A stretch of 64,000 nt of DNA from Anabaena lutea FACHB-196 (GCF_014698305.1 NZ_JACJST010000009.1:1-64000); one strand, 5' to 3'. Positions 1-9,542 are shown, counted from the first letter of the stretch. Notes: generated from the sequence alone by a model not told the origin. Translations and numbers: made by a program.

Positions 1-2382
1 TCTGGTAATGCAGGTGGGGATGACCTCAAGGGTGAGGATGGCAACGACGTTCTCAATGGTGGTAGTGACAACGATGAGCTTTACGGTGGTAACGGTAATG
101 ACTCCTTAATTGGAGTCGATATCGCTAACGTTAGCTCAAGTACAAGAGACTATCTCAATGGAGGAAGTGGAAGCGATCGCTTTATACTTGGTGATGCAAC
201 TTGGATTGGTTACGATGACGGCAATAGCACAACTAACGGTAACAGTGACTATGCTGACATTGCTGACTTTAACCCCACTGAAGGTGATGTTATTCAACTT
301 CAAGGAACAAGCAGTAATTACCTTCTGACTATTTCCGGTGCAGACACTCAAATATTAATAAATAAACCAGGAACAGAACCAGATGAACTCATTGGAATAG
401 TCCGAAATCAAACAGGCTTGAGTCTGACTGCTAATTACTTTGTCTACAATCAAAACCAACCACTGCCTAACATCACCCTAGCTGTATCTCCTGCCAGCGT
501 CACCGAAGACGGAACAGGCAATCTAGTTTACACCTTCACCCGCACAGGTAGTACAACAAATGCCTTAACCGTTAACTACAGCATAGCTGGCACAGCAGTG
601 AGTACCGACTATACTGGTGCAACACCTGGAACAGGAAAAACCATCACCTTTGCAGCTGGAAGTAGCACAGCAACCTTAACAATAGACCCCACCGCAGATA
701 CCACAGTTGAAGCTAATGAAACTGTGGCTTTAACTTTAGCCACAGGTACAGGTTACACCATTGGTACAACTACAGCGGTAACGGGAACTATTACTAATGA
801 TGATTTTCCCATCATTACTGTTGTTGCTACAGATGCCAGTGCAACCGAAACCGCAACAGGTGTAACAGCTAATCCGGGAGTATTTACCCTCACTAGAACA
901 GGTGTCACAACTAATGCCCTGACTGTAACCTACACCACCGCAGGAACAGCCATCAAAGGTACAGACTACAGCAACCTAACTGGAACAGTTACTTTTGCCG
1001 CAGGTAGTAGCACTGCAACTGTGACAGTTAACCCTATTGACGACACCATCGTTGAAGGTACAGAAACAGCTATCCTCACCTTAGCCACTGGTACAGGATA
1101 CACCCTTGGTACAGCTAAGACTGCCACTGTCAATATCGCTGATAATGACTCTTCAGGCATCACTATTAACCTTAGTGCTGACCAGACGATAGTTGAAGGT
1201 AACACAAACCCGCAAAACGCTACTTATACCGTTACTCTTTCCAACACCAGCACCCAAACCATTACCGTGAACTATGCAACTACTAACGGTACAGCGATAG
1301 CAGGTTCAGACTATACCAACACTACAGGAACATTAACCTTTAACCCAGGGGTAAAAACTCAATCCATCATTATCCCCATTGTTAATAATTCCATCAATGA
1401 AGCCAATGAAACCTTTACTCTAACGCTGACTTCTCCTACCAATGCTAGTTTGGGTACGAAAACCAGCGCCATTACAACCATAACCGATACCCTCGTTACC
1501 TCTGTTACCACTACCCTACCAACCAACGTAGAAAACCTGACTTTAACAGGAACAACGGCTATCAACGGTACAGGTAATGCCGGAGATAACGTCTTTAAGG
1601 GCAATAGTGCCAATAATACCCTGACAGGTCTGAATGGTAATGACACCTATGCTTTTGTCGCTAATACCGCTTTAGGAACTGACACCATTACCGAAACAGC
1701 AACGGGAGGAATTGATACTATTGACTTTGGTGGTACTACTGCCTCTGTGAAGGTGAATCTGGGTGTGATCACATCACAGACTGTTAATAGTAATCTTAAA
1801 CTCATTCTTTCTGCTAATAACGTTATCGAAAATGCCACGGGTGGTACAGGAAATGACCGTCTCACGGGTAATGCACTGAATAATATCCTGAGTGGTGGTG
1901 ATGGAAATGACCAACTGCAAGGGTTGGCGGGAAATGATACCCTCCAAGGAGGAGCAGGTAATGATATTCTCAACGGTGGAACCGGTAATGATAGCCTCTG
2001 GGGAGGACTCGGTGATGATATCCTCACGGGAGGAGTTGGTAATGATAAATATCTGTTCCAAGGGAGTGGAGTATTTAGTCCTAGCTTAGGTGTTGATTAC
2101 ATTAGCGAGTTTGAAGCGGGACTAGACCAGATTGTATTAAGTAAAACCACTTTCAACGCCATTACTAATACTGTGGGACAAGCGTTAACTGATTTTGCGG
2201 TTGTCACTGATGATCAATTTGTGGACGCTAGTAATGCTCGTGTTGTCTTTAGTCAAAGCAGTGGTAGTTTGTTCTATAACCAAAATGGCAATGTTTTGGC
2301 TGCAACCGCAGTGTTTGAATTTGCTTATTTAGGTAATTCTGATATCACTCTCAGTAGTAGTAATTTCAGTTTGGTTGCTTAG
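1..2382 (+). CDS. RTX / Calx-beta repeat protein, 3' part (partial at left edge)
   Basis: The frame is open from base 1, so the gene begins upstream; 793 codons are visible before the TAG stop. Residues 1-40 are glycine/aspartate-rich RTX nonapeptides (GGxGxDxLx type). Three Calx-beta domains follow at about 155-267, 268-382 and 383-496, each with the DYxxxxGTxTFxxG core. A second RTX block (about 515-680) and a C-terminal beta domain typical of RTX proteins close the chain. Such proteins bind calcium outside the cell and are usually secreted by a type I system through an uncleaved C-terminal signal. They serve as adhesins, S-layer proteins or enzyme carriers. No enzymatic domain is seen in this part. 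The TTG at 418 lies inside the protein and is not the start. Confidence 0.85.
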   Translation, partial: SGNAGGDDLKGEDGNDVLNGGSDNDELYGGNGNDSLIGVDIANVSSSTRDYLNGGSGSDRFILGDATWIGYDDGNSTTNGNSDYADIADFNPTEGDVIQLQGTSSNYLLTISGADTQILINKPGTEPDELIGIVRNQTGLSLTANYFVYNQNQPLPNITLAVSPASVTEDGTGNLVYTFTRTGSTTNALTVNYSIAGTAVSTDYTGATPGTGKTITFAAGSSTATLTIDPTADTTVEANETVALTLATGTGYTIGTTTAVTGTITNDDFPIITVVATDASATETATGVTANPGVFTLTRTGVTTNALTVTYTTAGTAIKGTDYSNLTGTVTFAAGSSTATVTVNPIDDTIVEGTETAILTLATGTGYTLGTAKTATVNIADNDSSGITINLSADQTIVEGNTNPQNATYTVTLSNTSTQTITVNYATTNGTAIAGSDYTNTTGTLTFNPGVKTQSIIIPIVNNSINEANETFTLTLTSPTNASLGTKTSAITTITDTLVTSVTTTLPTNVENLTLTGTTAINGTGNAGDNVFKGNSANNTLTGLNGNDTYAFVANTALGTDTITETATGGIDTIDFGGTTASVKVNLGVITSQTVNSNLKLILSANNVIENATGGTGNDRLTGNALNNILSGGDGNDQLQGLAGNDTLQGGAGNDILNGGTGNDSLWGGLGDDILTGGVGNDKYLFQGSGVFSPSLGVDYISEFEAGLDQIVLSKTTFNAITNTVGQALTDFAVVTDDQFVDASNARVVFSQSSGSLFYNQNGNVLAATAVFEFAYLGNSDITLSSSNFSLVA

Positions 2383-2715
2383 TAATCGTAGGGGTTTAGC
2401 ATTGCGCTTTACCCTTACTAATCGTTGCTGATTCAAAATATGAATTTAAGCTCACGCAGAGGTGCAGAGAGGAAAAGTTTATTCTCGTTCCCAAGAGTCA
2501 GAGCCTCTACGATAGCATTCCCAGTCGGAGACTGGGAACGAGATAATTTATTCCCTGGATTCTGGATTCTGGATTCTGGATTCTGGATTCTGGATTCTAT
2601 CTGCGGACGTAAATACCTCATTTTGAGGACGCAAGATACTTTATCAAAGCCAATAACCTGTACTATAGAAAAGCTAATAATTCTGTATATTTTGTTTCAA
2701 AATAGGAAATAAGCA
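2383..2715. other. Intergenic region with dispersed inverted repeat and heptamer array
   Basis: This 333-base gap holds no convincing gene. It contains an inverted repeat with 10-bp arms CTCGTTCCCA (2484-2493) and TGGGAACGAG (2533-2542), which resembles a short dispersed palindromic element of Nostocales genomes. It also holds six tandem copies of GGATTCT (2557-2598). Both-strand readings through the repeats are open but low in complexity. Confidence 0.7.
2557..2598. repeat. Heptamer tandem array, GGATTCT x6
   Basis: Six perfect 7-bp units, the class of short tandemly repeated sequences (STRR) known from heterocystous cyanobacteria. It lies between the RTX gene and the CLC gene. Confidence 0.9.
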
Positions 2716-4011
2716 GTGCTACCAAATAAGCCGCCGACTAGCAACCAAACTCAACGTTGGACAATTTCTCAACTTTTTGGCTTAACAAAGCGTCATCCTT
2801 TGATGATTTATCGCTGGGTTCTCTGCTGGGTTGCTGTAGGGACTGTAAGTGGTTTATTTGCTGGTTTGTATTGGAATATTCTCGAATTGATTACTCATCA
2901 ACTGCGAAATTTTCAAGGTTTGAGTCTACTGTTCATTATGCCGCTGAGTGGTTTATTAATTGGCTTAGTGATTCATCTTCTGGGAAATCCAGGTGAAATC
3001 GCTGTAATTGTTGATAATATTCACTTTCGTGGTGGTAGGCTAGATACTCGAAAAAATCCGGCAATGATTCTCACTTCTCTTGCTAGTATCTCAGCAGGTG
3101 GTAGTGCAGGGCCAGAAGCACCATTAGTACAAGTAACTGGTTCTTTTGGTACTTGGGTAGGCGATCGCTTAAAACTCCAAGGAGAAGACCTCAGATCTAT
3201 CAGTTTAGCAGCGATGGCGGCTGGCTTCACTGCTTTGTTTGGCTCACCACTGGGAGGTGCAATGTTCGCCCTAGAAATTTTGCATCATCAGCATATTGTG
3301 GAATATTACGAAGCACTAATGCCTGCAATTGTCGCTAGTTGTGCTAGTTATTTGGTGTTTGCAGCCATTACCCATTTAGGAATTGCGCCAACTTGGACTT
3401 TTCCCCAATACAACTTAAATAATATTGATGATTTTGCTGTAGCGATCGCCTTTGGTCTTTTAGGGACAGTAGCAGGCTGGATTTTTATGGCGATTTTTCG
3501 CAATTGCGATCGTCTATTTAACATTATCCCCGGCCCTATTTATATACGTACCACAATCGCCGGCTTAGGAATTGGCACTTTAGCATTTATTATGCCACTT
3601 ACCCGTTATTTTGGGCATGAAGAACTAGAAACTGTCGTTAATAGCAACTTTCCAGCTATTTTCTTATTACTCCTAGCTTTGGGTAAAATGGCTGCCATTA
3701 GCATGACTGTTACAGGAGGCTGGCGTGGTGGATTTATTATTCCTCTATTTTTTACTGGTGCTTGTATAGGTAAAGCAGTAGCAATCTTAATTCCGGGAGT
3801 TAATCCAGCACTAGCGATGATTTGTACAATGGCGGCGATTAATGCAGCAGTAACCCGCACACCAATTAGCACCACTTTGCTGCTATCGAAATTAACTAAC
3901 TTTAGTCCGTTCACACCCATACTCTTTGCTAGTTTGATGGGATTTTTTCTCGCGCCGAAAGTTCCCTTAATTGCATCTCAACTCAAGAACCAAACAGAGG
4001 TAGTTCATTAG
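2716..4011 (+). CDS. CLC family chloride channel/transporter
   Basis: A 431-residue membrane protein with the CLC fold, starting at GTG. The conserved GPEAP segment (132-136) carries the gating glutamate E134 on the inner half of the pore. The helix after FGSPLGGAMFALE matches the CLC dimer-interface motif, and WRGGFIIP near 335-342 matches the GxFxP chloride-binding loop. It has no C-terminal CBS domains. By alignment from memory with E. coli ClcA, the position of the internal proton glutamate (E203) falls on I188, while the preceding E187 is kept. That pattern is seen in channel-type CLCs rather than classical H+/Cl- exchangers. It probably moves chloride or another small anion across the plasma membrane. 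It stands alone, and the next gene is convergent. Confidence 0.85.
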   Translation: MLPNKPPTSNQTQRWTISQLFGLTKRHPLMIYRWVLCWVAVGTVSGLFAGLYWNILELITHQLRNFQGLSLLFIMPLSGLLIGLVIHLLGNPGEIAVIVDNIHFRGGRLDTRKNPAMILTSLASISAGGSAGPEAPLVQVTGSFGTWVGDRLKLQGEDLRSISLAAMAAGFTALFGSPLGGAMFALEILHHQHIVEYYEALMPAIVASCASYLVFAAITHLGIAPTWTFPQYNLNNIDDFAVAIAFGLLGTVAGWIFMAIFRNCDRLFNIIPGPIYIRTTIAGLGIGTLAFIMPLTRYFGHEELETVVNSNFPAIFLLLLALGKMAAISMTVTGGWRGGFIIPLFFTGACIGKAVAILIPGVNPALAMICTMAAINAAVTRTPISTTLLLSKLTNFSPFTPILFASLMGFFLAPKVPLIASQLKNQTEVVH

Positions 4012-4062
4012 CTTTAAGAAAACGGACTACCCTCCTAACCCACCCTACGATTTTTGGGTAAT

Positions 4063-5169
4063 TTATTTTTTGGTGTTCCCTAAAAACTCTCCCAAACTCG
4101 GCACATTTACCCAACTTCCTAAATCATTTGATTGATGAGATAAATCCATTAATAATTGCGAATAAACTCCTTCTCGCAAAGATGGTGTAATTTCCTGCTG
4201 AGTTTCAATTCCTTTTACCCATTCATCTACGACACGAAGAAATGCACAAATCCGACCATCATTATAATGTTGGGGAAATAGTAATTGTTTAGGAATTTCT
4301 ATTTCTGTTAAAGGTTCACCAGGTTGAAAACTCCAAACTCGGAAACCGTGAATATAATCTTTTTGATTATCATTACCTAAAATTATTGTACCTTTATCTC
4401 CATACACTTCTACTCGATGAGTTCTTTCTGCATGAACAACTGCACTAATAGCAACTTGACAAGGTGTACCATTTGCTAATTCCAGAGATAACATACAAGT
4501 ATCATCTGTATTTACTGCTTTTAATTCTCCATTGGCTGGGTCAATTCTTTCGGTAATTGCTGTACTTAAATGGGCGTTTAATTTGTGAACTGTTCCAAAT
4601 AGCCAATTAATATAATCAAAAGCATGGGAACCTAAAGATCCTAATGCACCACCACCTTGATCTTTTGCAGAATACCAATTCCAAGGACGGGAAACATCAG
4701 CGCGGGAAGCACCCAACCAATCAATTTTAATTAAGCGGATATTTCCTACATAATTTGAGGAAAGAAGTTGTGCAAAAAATTGCCATGCGGGGATAAAGCG
4801 AAATTCAAAATCTACAGTTGCAATTACACCTTTATTTTTTGCTAACTGATATAATTCTTTGGCTTCAGTTGCATTTAAAGTAACGGGTTTTTCTAGTAAG
4901 AGATGTTTACCAGCTTCTAAAACTTTTTTAGCCATTTCATAATGTAAAAATGGCGGTGTGGAAATGCTGACTGCGTGAACTTCTGATAAGGCGAGAATTT
5001 CTGTTAAGCTATCACTAGCATAGGGAATATTATTCGCTGTAGCAATAGATTGAGCTTTATTTATATCTCGATGATAAACAGCGACTATTTCAGTTTTGTG
5101 ATGTGCTTGAAATGCGGGAATATGTACTTTTTGACCAAATCCAGTCCCGACAATTGCGACCCCAATCAT
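4063..5169 (-). CDS. Gfo/Idh/MocA family NAD(P)-dependent oxidoreductase
   Basis: 368 residues. The N-terminal Rossmann fold begins with the dinucleotide motif GTGFG (8-12). The family hallmark EKP follows at 93-95 (K94 is the usual catalytic/cofactor-contacting lysine). The C-terminal substrate domain contains GGGALGSLGSHAFD (172-185), with H182 in the position of the usual active-site histidine. The family oxidises or reduces sugars, inositols and sugar-derived compounds; the substrate cannot be told from sequence. It is the third gene of a minus-strand run after the sigma factor and DUF1822 genes, 131 bases downstream of the latter, so cotranscription is possible but unproven. Confidence 0.88.
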   Translation of the reverse strand: MIGVAIVGTGFGQKVHIPAFQAHHKTEIVAVYHRDINKAQSIATANNIPYASDSLTEILALSEVHAVSISTPPFLHYEMAKKVLEAGKHLLLEKPVTLNATEAKELYQLAKNKGVIATVDFEFRFIPAWQFFAQLLSSNYVGNIRLIKIDWLGASRADVSRPWNWYSAKDQGGGALGSLGSHAFDYINWLFGTVHKLNAHLSTAITERIDPANGELKAVNTDDTCMLSLELANGTPCQVAISAVVHAERTHRVEVYGDKGTIILGNDNQKDYIHGFRVWSFQPGEPLTEIEIPKQLLFPQHYNDGRICAFLRVVDEWVKGIETQQEITPSLREGVYSQLLMDLSHQSNDLGSWVNVPSLGEFLGNTKK

Positions 5170-5300
5170 AAGCAGTTAAAATTTTCAGTAAGAGTTCAAA
5201 AGATATATACAGCAGATTGCAGATGAATGAGGTACAGAATCTAAATTGAAACCTAGACACATTTGCCAGTTTTACTCCTGACTCCTGAATTCTGCTGTAA

Positions 5301-6449
5301 TTAAAACCTGAGAATTTCCCGGTCATAGTTTTCTGGTAAGGGTTCAATTTCCCAAACTATACCTTCTCCTGGTTCTAATGCTACATCTACAAATATTGAT
5401 TGTACCGCAGTTGTGGCTACAGCTTCATTATCAGGGAAAGGTTGTAAATCTTCGGTGAGAAGTCGGAGTTTAAAACCACCGGGTATGGTTGCAGCGATAG
5501 TGAGGTTACGCAATTCAAAGCGCCAAGTTTCTTCTGTTTGGGGTATGACTAGTAATTCGTATAGTTGTCCGGCAATTTCTAATTGTCGAAATAGGGTTTG
5601 CTGTGGTTGAGTTTCTGTTACACTTCTAGCACTAGCTGCACCCATTTCTAAATTCAATTTTCCCCAACCTATATTTTCCGCAATTTCAGATATACCAGTT
5701 TCTAACCATTGTAAAATAGACCATTGTTCTGGTAGTCCTAAACGCTTTTGATATAGGCTTTTTCGCCAACCACCATTTTCAATTAATGCACCCCATAAAG
5801 GAAAAGGAATTGCTAACCGAGGGGTGATTATTTCTGGATTTGCTAACCGAGTAATTAGGTTTTGAGCTTGTGTTTGTGGTAGATGTGGTAGTGGAGTAAT
5901 AGCGGTGTGTGTGGTTTCATTTGGACAAAGCTGTAATGTTAATGTTAACACATTGATATCTGGGATAATATCACTTGCATCTAGGGAATAAGTGCGTTCA
6001 CCTGCATCATAACTACCTTTTGTTTTAAGCTGTGCATGGGTACAATAACCCCAAATTTTCACATAACCATCTTCTGGTTCTACTTGTACAGCTAAATAAT
6101 AATCTCCTACCCAGTTTGGTATATCCACCCATTCTTGAGGTACGCGGAATTCACTCAAATCAATTGTGTCTTGAGGAACCAAAATCAATTTTTTGGAGTC
6201 TACTATAACCGCAGTTCCATTTACAAATTCCCAAAAACTGGATAATGCTGTGGTATTTGGCCATATCTTTGCTTGTGGTGTCAAATCTTCTTGCAACCAT
6301 TGCAAGACAGCACTCAGACAAAGTTCATTTATATAAGCTTGATAGCGTGAATATGAGTTAGAAAAAGATTTATTGGGAAGTATCGCTTGTTGTCGGGTGG
6401 TGTTAGGAATTTCTAAAATTAAATCTGTCGGGTTCGCAAAGGTTAGCAT
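5301..6449 (-). CDS. DUF1822 family protein
   Basis: 382 residues, soluble, with no signal peptide or membrane segment. The order of blocks fits the cyanobacterial DUF1822 family: the opening LTFANPTDLILEIP, a WLQEDL segment, the central VPQEWVDIPNWVGDYYLAVQV, and a C-terminal domain with ALEPGEGIVWEIEPLP. Function unknown. In other cyanobacteria this family commonly sits directly downstream of a sigma-70-like gene, as here, which suggests it modulates or is controlled by that sigma factor (inference). A GATTGGT-type array lies only a few bases upstream of the start. Confidence 0.8.
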   Translation of the reverse strand: MLTFANPTDLILEIPNTTRQQAILPNKSFSNSYSRYQAYINELCLSAVLQWLQEDLTPQAKIWPNTTALSSFWEFVNGTAVIVDSKKLILVPQDTIDLSEFRVPQEWVDIPNWVGDYYLAVQVEPEDGYVKIWGYCTHAQLKTKGSYDAGERTYSLDASDIIPDINVLTLTLQLCPNETTHTAITPLPHLPQTQAQNLITRLANPEIITPRLAIPFPLWGALIENGGWRKSLYQKRLGLPEQWSILQWLETGISEIAENIGWGKLNLEMGAASARSVTETQPQQTLFRQLEIAGQLYELLVIPQTEETWRFELRNLTIAATIPGGFKLRLLTEDLQPFPDNEAVATTAVQSIFVDVALEPGEGIVWEIEPLPENYDREILRF

Positions 6450-6456
6450 AGTTGTT

Positions 6457-6512
6457 GATTGGTGATTGGTGATTGGTGATTGGTGATTGGTGATTGGTAA
6501 TTGGTAATTGGT
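6457..6512. repeat. Heptamer tandem array, GATTGGT/AATTGGT x8
   Basis: Six GATTGGT units followed by two AATTGGT units separate the DUF1822 start from the sigma-factor stop. The GC-rich CCCCGCGTCC-type stretch beside it (6518-6560) recurs near 41057 and 23690. If the two genes are cotranscribed, this array is in the mRNA between them. Confidence 0.9.
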
Positions 6513-6554
6513 AATTTTCCCCGCGTCCCCGCGTCCCCGTTTCCCCGCGTCTCC

Positions 6555-7730
6555 CTATTCCCTGCTGTAATAATTTTGTAGCCATTCTTCCATTACTATA
6601 CTCATATTTTTGAGTAGGTCTGAAGTGATGGAAATATGCAGTGTGTCTCGACTCCAGTTCGCTAAGGATTTTAATAAACATTCTTGGGCTTTTTTCAGTC
6701 GTCGAGAGACGGTATATTGCTGCATTTCTAAGTGTTTGGCAATTTTGTCTTGGGTTAGCTGCTGACGGTAATATAATTGCAATATTTGCTGTAATTGTGG
6801 TTCTATTTCGGATATTGTTGTTATTAAGACTAGATTGATTTCGCTTTGCTGGCTATTTCTGGTTGCTGCTTCTTCTTGGGCGATAATTTCGTTAACTAAA
6901 GACTCTTGTTGTAAGCCGGGAAGATTATCTAACCACTCTAAAGAATCATCTCCACCTTTGGGAGTGTTGAGAGAATTGTGTGTGGGATAAAGATATTTGC
7001 GGATAGCTTTAGCAGTATTTAGCAGCCATTTTTCCAGGGTTTGGGGATTTACCTGTTGATTGCTTTGAGAATTATAACTTAAGAAGATCGCATTCCAAGT
7101 TGCTAAATCTGGGGGAGGAAGTTGACGAGACGTACCTGTGGGAGAGGGAACATAGCACGTTTTCAAGCATTCCCAAGCCAGTACATAAGCTGACACCTCA
7201 CTGGGAGATAAACCAGCAGTTTCTAAAGACTCTAGCAACCGCTTTTTCGTAATTTTCCGCAATAATCCCCAATCTGTGCAGATATCAACTTCATGACGTT
7301 GACGCAAAGTCTCTCGAATAGAATTACTAAAAATCGTAGTTGCGTAATTTTTGAGAGTAAAGCTGTGATTTGGGTTAAAACCTTGGAAAATTTTCTCAAC
7401 TTGGGAAATAGCAATTTGAAAGCAGTCGGAAAGTTGATACTGCGTACTAGCAAAACTTGTAACTGTTTTTTGGGATACCCAATAACAAGATTCCTGTAAG
7501 TAAGCGGTGAGATGTTCTTCCGCTAAAGGCTGAGTTTCTGTAACCTGCCAAAACTTATACCAATATAATGCCCAGAACGATTCCGAATCAACACTTTCTT
7601 GGGGTGTGCGGTTGAGACAATTTTGCATACTGCGCCTTAGTTTAGAGTCTATCGCCCAATTGCCAAAGCGATCGCTAGTAAATTGCACAAAAGTTGAAAA
7701 AATTTCAATGATGTCTTTTCGAGATTGCAT
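6555..7730 (-). CDS. Sigma-70 family RNA polymerase sigma factor (divergent, cyanobacterial type)
   Basis: 391 residues. The C-terminal part (about 305-362) reads as sigma region 4: an acidic helix ending in LQLYYRQQ, then the helix-turn-helix LTQDKIAKHLEMQQYTVSRRLKKA (about 325-348). The N-terminal two thirds are only weakly similar to region 2, typical of divergent cyanobacterial sigma-like proteins. It would direct RNA polymerase to a restricted set of promoters. DUF1822 lies directly downstream on the same strand, and a secreted protein gene diverges 84 bases away. A regulatory partner or target among these neighbours is likely but is inference. Confidence 0.8.
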   Translation of the reverse strand: MQSRKDIIEIFSTFVQFTSDRFGNWAIDSKLRRSMQNCLNRTPQESVDSESFWALYWYKFWQVTETQPLAEEHLTAYLQESCYWVSQKTVTSFASTQYQLSDCFQIAISQVEKIFQGFNPNHSFTLKNYATTIFSNSIRETLRQRHEVDICTDWGLLRKITKKRLLESLETAGLSPSEVSAYVLAWECLKTCYVPSPTGTSRQLPPPDLATWNAIFLSYNSQSNQQVNPQTLEKWLLNTAKAIRKYLYPTHNSLNTPKGGDDSLEWLDNLPGLQQESLVNEIIAQEEAATRNSQQSEINLVLITTISEIEPQLQQILQLYYRQQLTQDKIAKHLEMQQYTVSRRLKKAQECLLKSLANWSRDTLHISITSDLLKNMSIVMEEWLQNYYSRE

Positions 7731-7814
7731 AAAAAATAATTACTCTACCTATATAACCAGTGAAGGCGTTGATAAAGCTTTCACAAACAAACTTTACTAC
7801 AACAAAAGATAACT

Positions 7815-8606
7815 ATGTTTCGCCAAACAATAAAATCTTTAACAATTGGGATTATAACTGCCCTCACTGCTACAACTAGCACCTTAGCACAAGTACCAAC
7901 ATTGCAAAATTTGCACCTAGTTCAAAAATCCAGCTTTACCTGTGAACCTCATCTTCGTACTTACATTGTCAAACCATTAGATAACCGTCAAGGTTTTGGT
8001 ATTCGCTGCGTTAAATTTAGTGGAGGTAAACCAAGTAACACTATTCCCCGATTAGCATGGTACGGAGAAGGTAATTGGGGTGGTGCAAAATATCGTCATC
8101 TCGGACAAGCAATTTACAGAGGTTCTAACCTTGTTGGTTTTGCCTCAGATATTCATGGTAATGGCGAAGATATCAACAATAATTTTCCCGGAAATCTCCA
8201 AATTCAAGTCCTAAGTTCATCGACAATTCGTGTTACTGGTGCATGGAATGAAGAATGGCAATTAGTCAAATCTACCAACTACAAACCCTTACCAAGGCCA
8301 AGAACTTGTGGTGGATATTTAGATGAATACAAAGTTTCTGACTTGAATGGAAATCGTCAAGGTGAAGGATTGCGTTGTGTTCTCCGCTTCGGACAAAAAA
8401 ACACAACCTGGTTTGGTAATGGTAATTGGGGAGGAACAACTTATTCCCACATAGGAACCCGTTCATTGAATGGTTACGGTGCAAGTGATATTTGTGCTAC
8501 TGGTTTTGGTCCAATTTGCAACACTTTTGGTTATGGTTCTTTGAAATTAACTCCTGTAAATGGTGGTTTTAATGTTACAGGTGCTTGGAGTGAAAAGTGG
8601 CGTTAA
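7815..8606 (+). CDS. Secreted protein with internally duplicated domain, function unknown
   Basis: 263 residues. A signal peptide (about 1-25, ending TLA) is followed by two copies of one domain, about 41-150 and 164-263. Each copy opens with a Cys, then NRQGxGxRCV, then W(Y/F)GxGNWGG, Y(R/S)H(L/I)G, an SDI segment, and ends in VTGAW(N/S)E(E/K)W. The pair of cysteines per copy suggests a disulfide; the second copy has extra cysteines (DICATGFGPIC). I do not recognise the family. It is exported, probably to the periplasm or outside. It diverges from the sigma-factor gene and is followed 101 bases later by another small secreted protein. Confidence 0.75.
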   Translation: MFRQTIKSLTIGIITALTATTSTLAQVPTLQNLHLVQKSSFTCEPHLRTYIVKPLDNRQGFGIRCVKFSGGKPSNTIPRLAWYGEGNWGGAKYRHLGQAIYRGSNLVGFASDIHGNGEDINNNFPGNLQIQVLSSSTIRVTGAWNEEWQLVKSTNYKPLPRPRTCGGYLDEYKVSDLNGNRQGEGLRCVLRFGQKNTTWFGNGNWGGTTYSHIGTRSLNGYGASDICATGFGPICNTFGYGSLKLTPVNGGFNVTGAWSEKWR

Positions 8607-8707
8607 TTAATTCATCCAATTTTGGATTGTGAAAAATTTACTGTTAATGGCTTTAGTCTTTTCATTTTTTCGCTGTAGATAAACACAAATAATCGAGAGT
8701 TACTAAA

Positions 8708-9175
8708 ATGTTAAAACGTTCTTTCAATATTACGGCTGCTAGTTTAGCTTTAGCTACTGCTTTAGTTAATCCTGCTATTGCTGCACCAGGAGATTTTGTC
8801 GGTACTTGGGTAAACAAAGATGCCAATACTCGCGGCATTACTCGCTTAGTAATTACTTCTGCTGGTAACAATACATTAAATATTCAAGTATTCGGTCAAT
8901 GTCATCCTACAGACTGTGACTGGGGAACTAAAAAATTAGTCACCTATGGACTCAATATCCAAGACACTAATCATACCTACGCAACAGCAAATTATAATCA
9001 AAGTTTTGCCAACTCGCTATTAACATTAGATCTTGCTGGTAAACAAATCATGTTGCAAGGTTACACCCAATTTTTAGATAATAGCGGACGGCAAAATTAT
9101 TACTCACGCGATTACTTTCAAAGGCAAACTAAAGTAAAATTTCCTGTTGATATTCGCACATTTCCTATTAAGTAG
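8708..9175 (+). CDS. Small secreted protein with CHPTDCDWG motif, function unknown
   Basis: 155 residues with a clear signal peptide (positive start, hydrophobic 8-20, cleavage near AIA-APG). The mature part starts with FVGTWVNKDANTRGITRLVI and carries the motif GQCHPTDCDWG, which I recall from uncharacterised secreted beta-rich proteins of several bacterial phyla. The two cysteines could form a disulfide or a metal site. Same strand as the preceding secreted protein. Function not assigned. Confidence 0.7.
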   Translation: MLKRSFNITAASLALATALVNPAIAAPGDFVGTWVNKDANTRGITRLVITSAGNNTLNIQVFGQCHPTDCDWGTKKLVTYGLNIQDTNHTYATANYNQSFANSLLTLDLAGKQIMLQGYTQFLDNSGRQNYYSRDYFQRQTKVKFPVDIRTFPIK

Positions 9176-9207
9176 GTCAATTTAATTAAACATCAAATAT
9201 CTGTAGG

Positions 9208-9232
9208 GTGGGTTACGCTATCGCTAACCCAC
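9208..9232. terminator. Hairpin between convergent genes (dispersed repeat type)
   Basis: Arms GTGGGTTA (9208-9215) and TAACCCAC (9225-9232) form a short stem between the convergent 3' ends of two genes. There is no strong T-tract. The sequence belongs to the family of 'GTAGGGTGGGTTACG' repeats common in cyanobacteria and may or may not terminate transcription. Confidence 0.45.
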
Positions 9233-9245
9233 AATTATCCTAATT

Positions 9246-9542
9246 TTAAGGTACAAGTCTATATTCTTCTACATCACCCTTAAAAACAAACCAAGTTGAA
9301 ATAGAATCACCACCCTCTTGAGGTTTCAACTTATCCTTAAAAGTAACTTTCCAATGATCACCGCCATAATAATTAGCACTTTTAGGATCACTAGAACCTC
9401 TATCAACAGTTGTGGCAAAATATGTCTGACCGGCTCGTGCTAAGAATGTAGGATCACTTTTTTTCAGGTCTTTAAATTGTTGTGTGCTTTGCTTAAAAGT
9501 AGTAGTACCAATATTATCCTTGATTCTTAAAATGCTAGGCAT
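9246..9542 (-). CDS. Small hypothetical protein
   Basis: 98 residues, MPSILRIKDN start, no signal peptide or membrane segment. A basic/aromatic middle (YYGGDHWKVTFKDKL) and a C-terminal TWFVFKGDVEEY suggest a small beta-rich domain. It vaguely recalls modules attached to cyanobacterial cell-wall hydrolases, but I cannot assign it. It is transcribed away from the deacetylase and converges on the secreted protein gene. Confidence 0.55.
   Translation of the reverse strand: MPSILRIKDNIGTTTFKQSTQQFKDLKKSDPTFLARAGQTYFATTVDRGSSDPKSANYYGGDHWKVTFKDKLKPQEGGDSISTWFVFKGDVEEYRLVP

Noticed and set aside
2425-2712. 95-codon frame through spacer repeats
   Set aside because: Open only because it crosses the GGATTCT array and the inverted repeat; no protein-like features.
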